A DNA stretch of 64,000 nucleotides from CAZYJR01 sp964647905 (GCA_964647905.1 CAZYJR010000001.1:186001-250000); one strand, 5' to 3'. Shown: positions 33,702 to 42,309, numbered from the stretch's first letter. Program-made: numbers and translations. The notes: generated from the letters alone by a model not told the origin.

Positions 33702-34783
33702 CCCGCATCGCTCTCCCCGGGGCGGATGGAGCCCTCCTTCCGTGGGCCGGGCAAGGATTCCACCAGGTCGAGGAGAGGCCGTAGCTCCGGATCGGGCAAT
33801 CCCTTAAGGAGCTCTTTGAGGCTCGCCACCGCCCGGGGTATGAAGGCCTCGAAAAAGGTCTTTCCGCGGACCCGGCTCAAGAAGGCGTAGGCCCCGAGGA
33901 TCTGGAGGTTCCTCTGGACTGCCAAATAGGGGTATGTCTCCTCCAATAGAGAGGCCTGCTCAGGGTCTTCTCCGGCCAGGGCTTTGAGATAGACCCGGTA
34001 TAGCAGCGTCCTGGTCCGGGGCGTCAGGCCTGCATAAGGATCGATGAGAAGGGAGGCCAGATCGTATCCGGGCGGCCCCAGCCTCCCCCCTTGCCAGTCC
34101 AGGACGGCGATTCCGCCTTGTGTGACCACCAGGTTTCTAGACTGGAAGTCCCGGTGGACAAAGCAGGCGGCGCCCGCCCTGGAGGCCATATCCGCAAGGT
34201 GGGTGAAGGGCCTCTCGAGCCGGCCGGCCTTTCCTCTGATACCCAGGTATCCCTCCAGGAACGCCTCCCTGAAGTAGCCGGATTCGTACCGGAGCATCAG
34301 CTCGCGGTCGTAAGCCGGTGTCTGGCAGCACCAGGATGTATCAAAGCCCCTGGCGGCCCTCATCTGCATGCGGACAAGGGTCTCCAAGGCTGCGGTGTAA
34401 AGGGGAAAAGGGTCTTCACCTTCCAAGACCGCATCCTGCAGCTTGTAATCCCCCGCGTCCTCCAGGAGGAACCGGCCCTTGTCCAGGTCCCAGCGGTAGA
34501 TCTCGGGGACGTGCGCTCCGCACCGATGTAGATGCTGTCCGATACGGAGGTAGGCGGTGTTCTCCAGCCGGGCGAAGTCGGAAATCGGGGGGTTCTCCAT
34601 CGCGATCAGGGAGCGCCCCCGGTTACCCGGAACGACCCTGAAGAACCCCCTTTCCGACCCGTCTGCGGGGACCGGGGTCATGCAGAATGGGGCGGAAGAC
34701 AGGCTGCGGTCTCCCAAGAAGTCGGCCACAAAGGCCTGCATCCCCTTTCCGGGCTGTCCCCCGGTAATCCGTCCCGATTCCAT
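33698..34783 (-). CDS. Aminoglycoside-phosphotransferase-fold sugar kinase, AmgK-like
   Basis: A 361-residue APH-fold kinase. It has the catalytic loop VHRDFQSRNLVV and the DFG-equivalent LDWQGGRLGPPGYDLASLL. Layout and length match AmgK, the anomeric MurNAc/GlcNAc kinase of cell-wall recycling. A MurU-like nucleotidyltransferase lies 1.3 kb away on the same strand, with only an EAL-HDOD gene on the other strand between, and NagZ and AmpG are also in the window. This context is the reason for the AmgK call. ATG 34783 has GGAGGGGG upstream; the frame from 34819 is less likely. Confidence 0.78.
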   Translation of the reverse strand: MESGRITGGQPGKGMQAFVADFLGDRSLSSAPFCMTPVPADGSERGFFRVVPGNRGRSLIAMENPPISDFARLENTAYLRIGQHLHRCGAHVPEIYRWDLDKGRFLLEDAGDYKLQDAVLEGEDPFPLYTAALETLVRMQMRAARGFDTSWCCQTPAYDRELMLRYESGYFREAFLEGYLGIRGKAGRLERPFTHLADMASRAGAACFVHRDFQSRNLVVTQGGIAVLDWQGGRLGPPGYDLASLLIDPYAGLTPRTRTLLYRVYLKALAGEDPEQASLLEETYPYLAVQRNLQILGAYAFLSRVRGKTFFEAFIPRAVASLKELLKGLPDPELRPLLDLVESLPGPRKEGSIRPGESDAG

Positions 34784-34832
34784 CGGGCTCCCCCTCCTAA
34801 CCCTCCCGGGTGCACACATTGACGCAGCGTGA

Positions 34833-34858
34833 AATATTCATACTAAGGAATGAATATT
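34833..34858. promoter_or_regulatory. AT-rich perfect palindrome between divergent kinase and EAL-HDOD genes
   Basis: AATATTCAT (34833-34841) and ATGAATATT (34850-34858) are perfect 9-bp inverted arms around an 8-nt spacer, in a GC-rich genome. A TTGACG (34819-34824) with a -10-like TACTAA (34841-34846) overlaps it, so it would suit a repressor of the EAL-HDOD gene at 34902 or of the divergent kinase gene. Confidence 0.5.
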
Positions 34859-34901
34859 GCATTGTCCAGGACCAAAACGGGCGGCATTGGAGATTACCGG
34901 G

Positions 34902-36116
34902 ATGGACATATATGTGGCCAGACAACCCATCTTCCGCAGGGACAAGACCCTTTACGGGTATGAGCTGCTTTTCAGAGACGGGCTCTCAAACGCCTTTCCT
35001 GATATCAGCGGGGAGGAGGCTACCTCCAGGCTCCTTTCCAACAGCTTCCTGACCATGGGGATCGAAAGCATCGTGGGAACGACTCGCGCCTTTATCAATT
35101 TCACCCGGGACCTTCTCCTGATGGAAGTCCCGCTCATGTTCCCGGCCGAGCGCGTGGTGGTGGAGATCCTGGAGGACGTGGACCCGGATGAGGAGGTGGT
35201 AAGGGCCTGCAAGGAAATGGCGGCCCAGGGGTATGCCCTGGCCCTGGACGACTTCGTTTTCAGCCCCGGGATCGCCAGTTTGATCGGGCTGTGCCGGATC
35301 ATCAAATTCGACTTGAGGGCCACCCCGATTGATAAGCTGGACCGGATCCTGGCGAAGATATCGGGTCGATGGGACGTCAAGTTTCTGGCGGAGAAGGTGG
35401 AGACCCATCAGGAGTTCGAGAGGGCCAGGGACATGGGGTTCGAGTATTTCCAGGGGTATTTTTTCAGCAAGCCGGAGGTCATCGAAGGGAAGGATATCTC
35501 GGGCACCGGCTTGAACCTCCTGGAGATCATGGCCAAGGCCAACCAGGAGGACTTTGATTTCAAGGAGCTGGAAAGGGTCATACAGCGTGATGCGCTGATT
35601 TCCTACAAGCTCATGCGCTACATAAACTCGGCCTACTTCCGCCGGGTGCAGGAGGTGACCTCCATCCGGCAGGCCATAGTGCTCATGGGGGAGAGGGGCA
35701 TCAGGCGCTTCCTCTCGCTGATCGCCATGGCCACCCTGGCGGCCAACAAGCCGAATGAGCTGATAAAGGAGTCCATTGTAAGGGCCAGATTCTGCGAGGC
35801 CTTGAGCGAGCTGAAAGGGGCGGCCGAGAAGGGCCCTGAGCTGTTTACGGTGGGGTTGTTCAGCCTGATAGATGCAATAATGGACCAGGACATGGCCTCT
35901 TTGATGGACAAGATACCCTTGTCCGCCGGCATCAAGGAGGCCTTGGTGGGAAGGAAGGGAGAGTTCGGCGGATACCTGCTGGTTGTGGAGGGCTACTTGA
36001 AGGGGCAATGGCCTCTGGTCTCTGAGCAAGCCCGTAGCATGGGCCTCGACGAGGGGGCCCTGCCGGAATGCTTCATGGATTCCGTGGGCTGGGCCGACAA
36101 TCTGGACTCCTTGTAG
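34902..36116 (+). CDS. EAL-HDOD signalling protein
   Basis: A 404-residue protein. Residues ~1-200 are an EAL-type (c-di-GMP phosphodiesterase) domain and ~200-400 a HDOD domain. The signature EAL is replaced by YELLFRDG near residue 25. ALDDF and LAEKVET keep acidic residues that bind metal in active enzymes, so activity is doubtful but not excluded. This resembles the YuxH/CdgJ group, which acts in motility and surface signalling. The HDOD part includes RDALISYKLMRYINSAYF and SIRQAIVLMGERGIRRF. ATG 34902 has GGAG upstream. It lies downstream of a perfect palindrome and ends 8 nt from the convergent MurU-like gene. Confidence 0.87.
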   Translation: MDIYVARQPIFRRDKTLYGYELLFRDGLSNAFPDISGEEATSRLLSNSFLTMGIESIVGTTRAFINFTRDLLLMEVPLMFPAERVVVEILEDVDPDEEVVRACKEMAAQGYALALDDFVFSPGIASLIGLCRIIKFDLRATPIDKLDRILAKISGRWDVKFLAEKVETHQEFERARDMGFEYFQGYFFSKPEVIEGKDISGTGLNLLEIMAKANQEDFDFKELERVIQRDALISYKLMRYINSAYFRRVQEVTSIRQAIVLMGERGIRRFLSLIAMATLAANKPNELIKESIVRARFCEALSELKGAAEKGPELFTVGLFSLIDAIMDQDMASLMDKIPLSAGIKEALVGRKGEFGGYLLVVEGYLKGQWPLVSEQARSMGLDEGALPECFMDSVGWADNLDSL

Positions 36117-36124
36117 CGGACGGC

Positions 36125-37024
36125 CTAGAGGACCTCGCTCTTGAGGTCTCTTTCCACACGCCGGCCCGAGGTCACCACCGAATCCGCCACGCTAACTCCC
36201 TGCATCAGCTCCGCTTCCTCCCATATGACCGACCTGCAAAGGCGGACCCCGGCCCCCACCCTGCTCCGGGCGCCTACCACCGCCCATTCCTCCAGGACCG
36301 CTAAAGGATGGACAAAGGCGTTCGGATGAGCCAGGAAGGGCATGGGCGAGAGCTCCTTGTTGGCCAGCAAATATGCGTCCACGGCCCCTATGTCCCTCCA
36401 GTAAGCCCCCCGGCTTTTCCAGGTCCCCGCCCGGTCGCCGCCCGCGGCCATTTCCCGGTAGCACTCCACGATGTCATGGTGCCCCCCCCGCTTGAGGATC
36501 TCGAATATCCGGGGCTCCAGGATATGAATCCCTGTGAAGGCCAACCGGTCCGGGCCGGGCCTGGTGGCGATGTCCAATACCTCTCCGTCCTCTGCGACCA
36601 TGATTTGATTGAAGTGGGGGTGGTCATGCACCACCAGGGTCGCTGTTCGCCCCGAGGCCCTGTGTGAGCGAAGGGCCTCGCCGAGATCGATGTCGGTCAG
36701 GACGTCCCCGTTCATCACCACGAAGGTCCCCCCTGCCAGTGCGTCCGCTGCGTTAAGGATTCCGCCCCCTGTCCCCAGGATCCGCGGCTCGAACTTGATG
36801 TCCACGGAGACCCCGAACCGGCCGCCGTCGCCCAGGAACTGCGACAGCATCCCTGCATGGTGGTGGGCGTTGACCGCCAAGGAGTTGATGCCGTGCCCCC
36901 GAAGGTATGCTATGATTCGTTCCAGGGCCGGCTTGTTCGCCACCGGGACCAGTGGCTTGGGTCGCCCGTCTGTAAGCGGGCGCAGCCTGGTTCCCAGGCC
37001 CGCTGCGAGAATCATGGCCTTCAA
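36125..37024 (-). CDS. Sugar-1-phosphate nucleotidyltransferase, MurU-like
   Basis: A 299-residue NTP-transferase. The N-terminal signature is MKAMILAAGLGTRLRPLT with KPLVPV, followed by VMNGDVLTDID with the metal-binding Asp. About 60 C-terminal residues form a short beta-helix tail. Such enzymes make NDP-sugars; MurU uridylylates MurNAc-1-phosphate. The close AmgK-like kinase and adjacent divergent NagZ favour MurU. Mannose-1-phosphate guanylyltransferase is the main alternative. Confidence 0.78.
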   Translation of the reverse strand: MKAMILAAGLGTRLRPLTDGRPKPLVPVANKPALERIIAYLRGHGINSLAVNAHHHAGMLSQFLGDGGRFGVSVDIKFEPRILGTGGGILNAADALAGGTFVVMNGDVLTDIDLGEALRSHRASGRTATLVVHDHPHFNQIMVAEDGEVLDIATRPGPDRLAFTGIHILEPRIFEILKRGGHHDIVECYREMAAGGDRAGTWKSRGAYWRDIGAVDAYLLANKELSPMPFLAHPNAFVHPLAVLEEWAVVGARSRVGAGVRLCRSVIWEEAELMQGVSVADSVVTSGRRVERDLKSEVL

Positions 37025-37165
37025 TGGTCTCCTCGGTTGCTTGGGCTGAAGACGCCGGCGGCCTTGAGATCGACCGTTGGTACTATATCGGTATCCGCCG
37101 GCCGCCGCAAACTCATTCTGCAGGGATCGGCGGCCGACCTCACACCAGGGAGAGAGGCCTTTCCA

Positions 37166-38239
37166 GTGAACACCACCATGGATCTATCGGAGCTGGATCA
37201 GAAGATAGGGCATCTCTTTATGTGCGGCCTGCCCGGGACCACCCTGGATCCCGGGACCAGGGACCTGATCAAGGAAGTGAATCCGTGCGGGGTAATCCTG
37301 TTTTCCAGAAACATCCGGGGCCCGGCTCAGGCGGCCGCACTCTGCCGCGATCTACAGGAAGCCTCCCTGGAATACCATTCAACTCCTCTCTTCTTGGCCG
37401 TGGATCAGGAAGGAGGGCGTGTCTCGCGCCTGAAGCCCCCCTTTACCGAGTTTCCGGGGAACGAGGCAATGGCCGTGAGCGGCCGGCCTCTTCAAGAGGC
37501 CCGGACATTCGCCAGGGTGACGGCCCGGGAGATGAGATTGGTGGGCTTGAATATGGATCTGGCCCCGGTCATGGATGTAAAGAGAGGGGAGGTCGAGGCC
37601 CATCTATCCGGCAGGACCTTTGGGGAGGATCCGCTCATGGTGGCCCGGATGGGTCGGGTGGTGATCAGGACGCTCCAGGAAGAGGGGGTCATGGCGGTGG
37701 CAAAGCATTTCCCGGGGCTGGGGCGCTCCCCTGTGGACCCGCACCACGACCTGCCGAGGATCGATCTCCACCAGGATGAGCTGGAAGAGGTGAATCTGGT
37801 CCCGTTCAGGGCGGCTATCGATGAGGATGTGGCCGGGATCATGACCTCTCATGCGGTTTATCCCTCCCTGGATCCGTCCATGCCCGCCACCCTTTCACGC
37901 ATGGTGCTGGAGGATCTCCTGAGAGGCTGGATGGGGTACAGGGGTTTGATAATCACGGACGACCTGGAGATGGGCGCGCTTGCCGGGCGGCGGGGCGTCG
38001 GGGAAGCGGCGGGGTCCGCTTTTGCGGCGGGCGCCGATGTACTGCTGGTCTGCAAGGAGCAGGCCTGTGTGCGGGAGGGGCTGAAGAGGATCAGGGAGAG
38101 ACTCCTGAGGGGCGATATACCAATGGGGAGACTGCACCGCTCGACAAGACGCATCATCTCGAAAAGGGCCGAGTTCAATGCGGCTTGGTCCCTGCCTTCC
38201 CCTTCCGAGGCGGCGGCGTACTTCGGCTCTTCAGCATGA
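37166..38239 (+). CDS. nagZ: Beta-N-acetylhexosaminidase (NagZ-like, GH3)
   Basis: A 357-residue glycoside hydrolase family 3 enzyme that removes GlcNAc from anhydro-muropeptides in the cytoplasm. It has DQEGGRVSRL, the KHFPGLG...DPHHDLP segment carrying the His/Asp general acid-base dyad, and the nucleophile region LIITDDLEMGAL. The usual GHG is GLG here. GTG 37166 (with GAGAGG 8 nt upstream) is preferred; an ATG at 37178 is possible, and the longer frame from 36857 is unsupported. It is divergent from the MurU-like gene, 141 nt apart, and is followed by a terminator. Confidence 0.85.
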   Translation: MNTTMDLSELDQKIGHLFMCGLPGTTLDPGTRDLIKEVNPCGVILFSRNIRGPAQAAALCRDLQEASLEYHSTPLFLAVDQEGGRVSRLKPPFTEFPGNEAMAVSGRPLQEARTFARVTAREMRLVGLNMDLAPVMDVKRGEVEAHLSGRTFGEDPLMVARMGRVVIRTLQEEGVMAVAKHFPGLGRSPVDPHHDLPRIDLHQDELEEVNLVPFRAAIDEDVAGIMTSHAVYPSLDPSMPATLSRMVLEDLLRGWMGYRGLIITDDLEMGALAGRRGVGEAAGSAFAAGADVLLVCKEQACVREGLKRIRERLLRGDIPMGRLHRSTRRIISKRAEFNAAWSLPSPSEAAAYFGSSA

Positions 38240-38240
38240 G

Positions 38241-38258
38241 GCCCCGCGGGGGGCTTTG
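38241..38258 (+). terminator. Short intrinsic terminator after nagZ
   Basis: GCCCC (38241-38245) pairs with GGGGC (38250-38254) and is followed by TTTGT, just after the nagZ stop. The stem is short. Confidence 0.5.
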
Positions 38259-38261
38259 TGC

Positions 38262-38291
38262 TTGACACCGCCCGGAAAGTATCCATATAGT
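38262..38291 (+). promoter_or_regulatory. Sigma-70 promoter of the universal stress gene
   Basis: TTGACA (38262-38267), an 18-nt spacer and TATAGT (38286-38291). The UspA start is 45 nt downstream. It follows the nagZ terminator directly. Confidence 0.65.
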
Positions 38292-38336
38292 CGAACGCTA
38301 TCTTCAACCCACACACCGCCAAAGAGGAGTATGCGC

Positions 38337-38801
38337 ATGCTTCCGCTCAAACGCATCCTGGCACCGACGGATTTCAGCGAGCCTGCGCTTCAAGGCGTGC
38401 AGGCCGCCGAGGAGTTGGCAAGGCATTTCTCGGCGGAGCTGATCATTATACACGTGGTAGCTCCGGTCATGTCCATACCTCCGGCCGGACCGCCGGCCCA
38501 CTCAGGGCTGCAGATGTCCGCGGTTATGCAGGAGTTGGAGGACTCCGCCCGAAAGACCCTGGATGACATGGCTGAACAGAAATCAGCGGACGGCCTCCGG
38601 GCCAGGTGGCTGGTGGTCCAGGGCAATCCCGCAGACGAGATCGCGGCCACGGCCCAACAGGAAGGGGCCGACGTGATAGTAATAGCCACCCACGGCTGGA
38701 CGGGTTGGCGCAGGTTCGTATTCGGGTCGGTGGCGGAGAAGGTGGTAAGGCTGGCCCGCTGCCCTGTGTTCATAATCCCCGCAGGGAGCGAGGCGGCGTA
38801 A
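38337..38801 (+). CDS. Universal stress protein, UspA family
   Basis: A 154-residue UspA-fold protein. RILAPTDFSEPA at the N-terminus and the ATP-binding glycine-rich THGWTGWRRFVFGSVAEKVV near the C-terminus are typical of ATP-binding UspA proteins. ATG 38337 is 7 nt after GAGGAG; ATG 38331 touches it and is less likely. It is a single gene with its own promoter. Confidence 0.9.
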   Translation: MLPLKRILAPTDFSEPALQGVQAAEELARHFSAELIIIHVVAPVMSIPPAGPPAHSGLQMSAVMQELEDSARKTLDDMAEQKSADGLRARWLVVQGNPADEIAATAQQEGADVIVIATHGWTGWRRFVFGSVAEKVVRLARCPVFIIPAGSEAA

Positions 38802-38816
38802 AGAGGGAGGGCTGAG

Positions 38817-38933
38817 CCCTCGAAACATATCCCAAAATGCGTTTTCAGCCGCCCTCCGGACGCCGGGATCGGGGTCATCCAGGAGCCGGGCGGCAGGAGG
38901 TGTCGCAGGCAAGCCTCTTAATGCCTGAAGATT
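38817..38933 (-). pseudogene. Possible HEAT-repeat gene remnant
   Basis: On the minus strand, the 117 nt between the ecfT stop and the uspA stop encode a segment containing LLDDPDPGVRRAAENAF, which resembles one HEAT-repeat unit. There is no proper start, and the frame runs on antisense through uspA. It may be a decayed fragment or a chance match. Confidence 0.2.
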
Positions 38934-38937
38934 GCTT

Positions 38938-39735
38938 TCACGGCCAGGATCCCAGGATTTCCACCGCCCATACCGAGCACAGCGCAAGGGCGATTACCAG
39001 TGACGCGGTCCAGTCCTTCCCGACCGTCCTGAGCTCCCTCAAGTAGGTCCTGGGGCCCCCTGAGTATCCGCGGGCCTCCATGGCCGTGGCGAGCTCTTCG
39101 GCTCGCCTCAAGGCCCCGAGGGAGACCGGTAGTATCAGTCCGGCGGCGGCCGAGGCCCTGCGCCTGAGCCCCCCCCGGCCGAAGCCGGCGCAACGGGAGA
39201 GCTGGGCATCGCGCACCCGGCTTATCTCCTCGAGCAGGGTGGGGACAAAGCGGAGGGCGATGGACACCATCATGGCGATCTCCTGGGACGGCACTCCCAG
39301 TGCCCCCAGGGGCCTGAGCAGCCTTTCCAATCCGGCCACCAGCTCGCCGGGCGAGGTGGTCATGGTGAGCAGGCCGCCCGTGGCGACCAGCAGGGCGAAT
39401 CTCCAAGACACCAGCGCGCCCTGGTGGAGGCCCTGTTTGGTGATCGCCGGGAACCCGTCCCATATGGATACCAGCGGGGTGCCTTCGGTGAAGACCAGGT
39501 GGAGCAGGAAAAGTAGGGCCAGGAGAGGCAGGGCCGGCTTCAGTGCGGCCAGGAATGCGCCTGCAGGGATGCGGGAGGCTGCGGCCGCCGCCATCAGAAA
39601 AGCGCTGAGCAATGCACATGAGGCCGTTCCCGCCTGGAACGCCGCCAGGCTCAGGGCTACAGCACCCCAGATCTTGACCCTGGGGTCAAGGAGGTGAATA
39701 GTGGATGAGCCGTGAACATATGCGCCCAGCCGCAT
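38938..39735 (-). CDS. ecfT: ECF transporter transmembrane T component
   Basis: A 265-residue CbiQ/EcfT-family membrane protein. Several hydrophobic helices, for example LLALLFLLHLVF, and the coupling-helix motif MEARGYSGG with an Ala-Arg-Gly are present. It joins the ATPase to the substrate-binding S component. It lies 9 nt downstream of the ecfA ATPase gene and at the end of birA-bioY-ecfA-ecfT, so the substrate is probably biotin. Confidence 0.88.
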   Translation of the reverse strand: MRLGAYVHGSSTIHLLDPRVKIWGAVALSLAAFQAGTASCALLSAFLMAAAAASRIPAGAFLAALKPALPLLALLFLLHLVFTEGTPLVSIWDGFPAITKQGLHQGALVSWRFALLVATGGLLTMTTSPGELVAGLERLLRPLGALGVPSQEIAMMVSIALRFVPTLLEEISRVRDAQLSRCAGFGRGGLRRRASAAAGLILPVSLGALRRAEELATAMEARGYSGGPRTYLRELRTVGKDWTASLVIALALCSVWAVEILGSWP

Positions 39736-39744
39736 GATTCCTCC

Positions 39745-40683
39745 TCACGCCCGCCGGTTGAACCGTCCGGCTGTCAACGCCCCGCCGCTCCCCTGAGCGC
39801 CGATCCGCGAAGGGCTCGCCTCGGAGCTGAACGTCCGGGAACATGCCTCGCTGCCCTGCGGCGGGTTCAACAGCCCCAGGATGAACTCGCAGGCCTGATC
39901 CATGGTCAGTATTCCCTCGGGGACCTGCGCGCCTCCGCTCTTGAGCCTCCTCATCAGCTCGGCCACAGGCGGCAGGTCCAGGCCCAATTCCTCCAGCCGA
40001 TCGGCCCGTTGAAACAGCTCGGACGGTGCTCCTTCCATGGCCAGCCGCCCCCCCTCCATGACCAGCAAGCGATCCGCCGGTGCGGCCTCGCTCATATCAT
40101 GGGTCGCATGTATTATGGTGATGCCTTCCCGGTTGAGACTCCGGACCACCTCCAGGACGCGGGCCCTGGCGCCCGGTGCCAGGTATGCCGTGGGTTCGTC
40201 CAGGGCTATGTGCCTGGGTCCCATGGCCAGCACGCCAGCTATAGCCACCAGCTGTTTCTCGCCGCTGGACAGGTCGTGCGGCCGGCGGGAACAAAAACCC
40301 TCCAATCCCACCACCTCCAGTGACCGGTTCACCCGCCGCCGGATCTCCTCCGGGGGCAGCCCAAGATTCCCCGGGCCGAACGCCACGTCTTCTTCAACCG
40401 TCATTCCCACCAACTGGTTGTCCGGGTTCTGGAACACCATTCCCACCAACCGCCTGATCCTGGGCAAGGCACCGGTGTCCCGCGTACTCAGCCCGTCCAC
40501 CTCGACTTCGCCCACAGCAGGCCTCAAGAGCCCGTTGATGTGCCTGAGCAGGGTGGTCTTGCCCGATCCGTTGGGGCCCGCCACGGCCACGTATTCGCCG
40601 TCCGCTATCTCCAGGCTGATCCCGTCCAGGGCCCGGGGGCCTTTTCGTTCATAACTATGACAGAGGCCGCTTATCCGGATCAT
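39745..40683 (-). CDS. ecfA: ECF transporter ATPase
   Basis: A 312-residue ABC ATPase. Walker A GPNGSGKTT (36-44), Q-loop QNPDNQ, signature LSSGEKQ (138-144) and Walker B LDEPTA (161-166) are present. The QNPDNQ sequence is typical of ECF ATPases. A ~60-residue low-complexity C-terminal tail is extra. Only one ATPase gene is present, so the complex probably uses a homodimer, as in BioMNY (BioM). Its start overlaps the bioY stop in ATGA. Confidence 0.88.
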   Translation of the reverse strand: MIRISGLCHSYERKGPRALDGISLEIADGEYVAVAGPNGSGKTTLLRHINGLLRPAVGEVEVDGLSTRDTGALPRIRRLVGMVFQNPDNQLVGMTVEEDVAFGPGNLGLPPEEIRRRVNRSLEVVGLEGFCSRRPHDLSSGEKQLVAIAGVLAMGPRHIALDEPTAYLAPGARARVLEVVRSLNREGITIIHATHDMSEAAPADRLLVMEGGRLAMEGAPSELFQRADRLEELGLDLPPVAELMRRLKSGGAQVPEGILTMDQACEFILGLLNPPQGSEACSRTFSSEASPSRIGAQGSGGALTAGRFNRRA

Positions 40684-41249
40684 GGGGTTCGGCCTCCGTG
40701 GAGGGAGACGTGTTCCCGGATCCTGGGCGCGATCAGGGTGACCGCGATCACCTTGAGGGCGTCCCCGGCCAGGAAGGGTATGACCCCTACAAGCACGGCC
40801 TCCTGAAACCCCAGCTTGCCCACCAGGCAGAGACCGGAGACTCCCAGGGCGTATACCAGCAGGTACCCGGCCGAGACCGCCGCTGCGACGGCAACGGGAC
40901 CAGGTCTCTCTCTGTTCTCCAGCAGCCGCCCGGTGAGAAAAGCCCCGGCCACAAATCCCACCAGATAGCCGCCTGTGGGGCCGAGCAGGACGCCCAGGCC
41001 CGCCTTTCCGCCCGCAAAGACCGGCAGGCCGATCAGGCCCAGGATTACGTAGATCCCCTGGCTCATGGCACCCAAACGCCCCCCGAGGAGCACGGCGGCG
41101 AGCGCCATGAAAAGGGTCTGGAGTGTGACCGGTACCGGGGGGAGGGGTATCACCAGGTATGCCCCGGCCGCAGTGGCCGCCCCGAACATGGCCGCGTACA
41201 CCATCCCCCTGAGGGAGGTTGCCCTGTCTTGATCAACCGTTCGACTCAT
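40680..41249 (-). CDS. bioY: Biotin transporter S component BioY
   Basis: A ~189-residue hydrophobic protein with the BioY features PLPPVPVTLQTLFM, GLIGLPVFAGGKAG and GPTGGYLVGF. It binds biotin and needs the EcfA/EcfT module encoded just downstream. ATG 41249 follows an in-frame GTG at 41252; both overlap the end of birA by under 20 nt. Biotin uptake fits the absence of visible bio biosynthesis genes in the window. Confidence 0.92.
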   Translation of the reverse strand: MSRTVDQDRATSLRGMVYAAMFGAATAAGAYLVIPLPPVPVTLQTLFMALAAVLLGGRLGAMSQGIYVILGLIGLPVFAGGKAGLGVLLGPTGGYLVGFVAGAFLTGRLLENRERPGPVAVAAAVSAGYLLVYALGVSGLCLVGKLGFQEAVLVGVIPFLAGDALKVIAVTLIAPRIREHVSLHGGRTP

Positions 41250-42216
41250 CACAGAACCCGAGATCCCCTGATAGAACCGTGTGTATGCGCCCCGCGCCGT
41301 CCCGCACCATCAGGCCGCCCTCTGGGCTGATATCCACCGCCACCCCTGCGAGCCTCTCCGCCGTCGTCTCCACTGTAACGCTCCGGCCCAGGTTGCGGGA
41401 GAGCCTCTTCCATTTGTCGCGGAGTATGCAGGTGCGGCCCTCGAGAAAAGAGGTCCAGTGCCGCTCGTATGCTTCGAGAAAGAACCGGGCCAGCGAGGCC
41501 CGGTCCGTCGGCCCGCCGCCCTCGAGAGAGAGCGAAGTGGCCCGGCCCTCCAACTCCCGGGGGAACTCCCGGCAATCCACATTCACGCCCAGGCCTGTGA
41601 CTGCGAAGTCCACTGCGTCCATGTCCCCTGAGATCTCTGTGAGGATCCCTCCCACCTTACGATTCCCGATCATCAGGTCGTTGGGCCAACGGATGTGAGT
41701 GTCCAGGGCGGGGTGGGTCCGGCGGAGCGCCTCGGCGGCCGCCAGCCCGGCGGCCAGGGTCAGCCCGGCGGCCCGGGCCGGGGGTATTGCCGGTCGCAGG
41801 ACAAGGGAGAGGTAGAGCCCCTCGCCGTGCGGTGAGAACCACCACCTCCCCCTGCGACCCCGGCCCCGGCTCTGTGACTCCGCCGCCACCAGGCTGCCTT
41901 CAGGGGCCCCCTCGGATGCCAGCAGCACGGCCCGGGTGTTGGTGGAGTCGGTCTCGGCCTCGCAGAAGATCTCCCGCCTGCCGAAGACGCGCGCACCAAG
42001 GCCGCGTTGTATCTCGCGGGCGTGTAAGCGGTAAGGCTCCTCCTGCAGCCTGTAGCCCTTGCGGGGGGAGGACTCGATCCCGTAACCCTCGCTCCGCAGC
42101 CTGGAGACGTGCTTCCACACCGCGGATCGGGTAAGTGACAGCTCCCGGCCCAGGGCCTGGCCCGAGACCCACTCCCCCCGGTGCGACCTCAGGGCGGTCA
42201 GGACATGCTCCAGCAT
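41233..42216 (-). CDS. birA: Bifunctional biotin--protein ligase / biotin operon repressor
   Basis: A 327-residue BirA with an N-terminal winged helix-turn-helix (about residues 5-60, including SLTRSAVWKHVSRLRSEGY) and a catalytic domain with SRGRGRRGRWW (117-126), RWPNDL and KVGGIL. It attaches biotin to carboxylase carriers and, with biotinyl-AMP, represses biotin uptake or synthesis genes. ATG 42216 starts at the HTH; the frame from 42315 would run across the promoter and operator found at 42280-42336. It is the first gene of birA-bioY-ecfA-ecfT and is very probably autoregulated. Confidence 0.93.
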   Translation of the reverse strand: MLEHVLTALRSHRGEWVSGQALGRELSLTRSAVWKHVSRLRSEGYGIESSPRKGYRLQEEPYRLHAREIQRGLGARVFGRREIFCEAETDSTNTRAVLLASEGAPEGSLVAAESQSRGRGRRGRWWFSPHGEGLYLSLVLRPAIPPARAAGLTLAAGLAAAEALRRTHPALDTHIRWPNDLMIGNRKVGGILTEISGDMDAVDFAVTGLGVNVDCREFPRELEGRATSLSLEGGGPTDRASLARFFLEAYERHWTSFLEGRTCILRDKWKRLSRNLGRSVTVETTAERLAGVAVDISPEGGLMVRDGAGRIHTVLSGDLGFCDESNG

Positions 42217-42279
42217 CGACCTTCTCTCAAGAATCAGGTGCCCCCGTCGGGCAGGGCCCTGCCGGGGCGACGAAGAGAG

Positions 42280-42309
42280 TGAATAACAGGATGGTTGCTG
42301 GAATGTCAA
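42280..42309 (-). promoter_or_regulatory. birA operon promoter
   Basis: On the minus strand, TTGACA (42309-42304), an 18-nt spacer and TATTCA (42285-42280). The -35 is inside the left arm of the BirA-type operator. The birA ATG is about 64 nt downstream. Confidence 0.6.
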
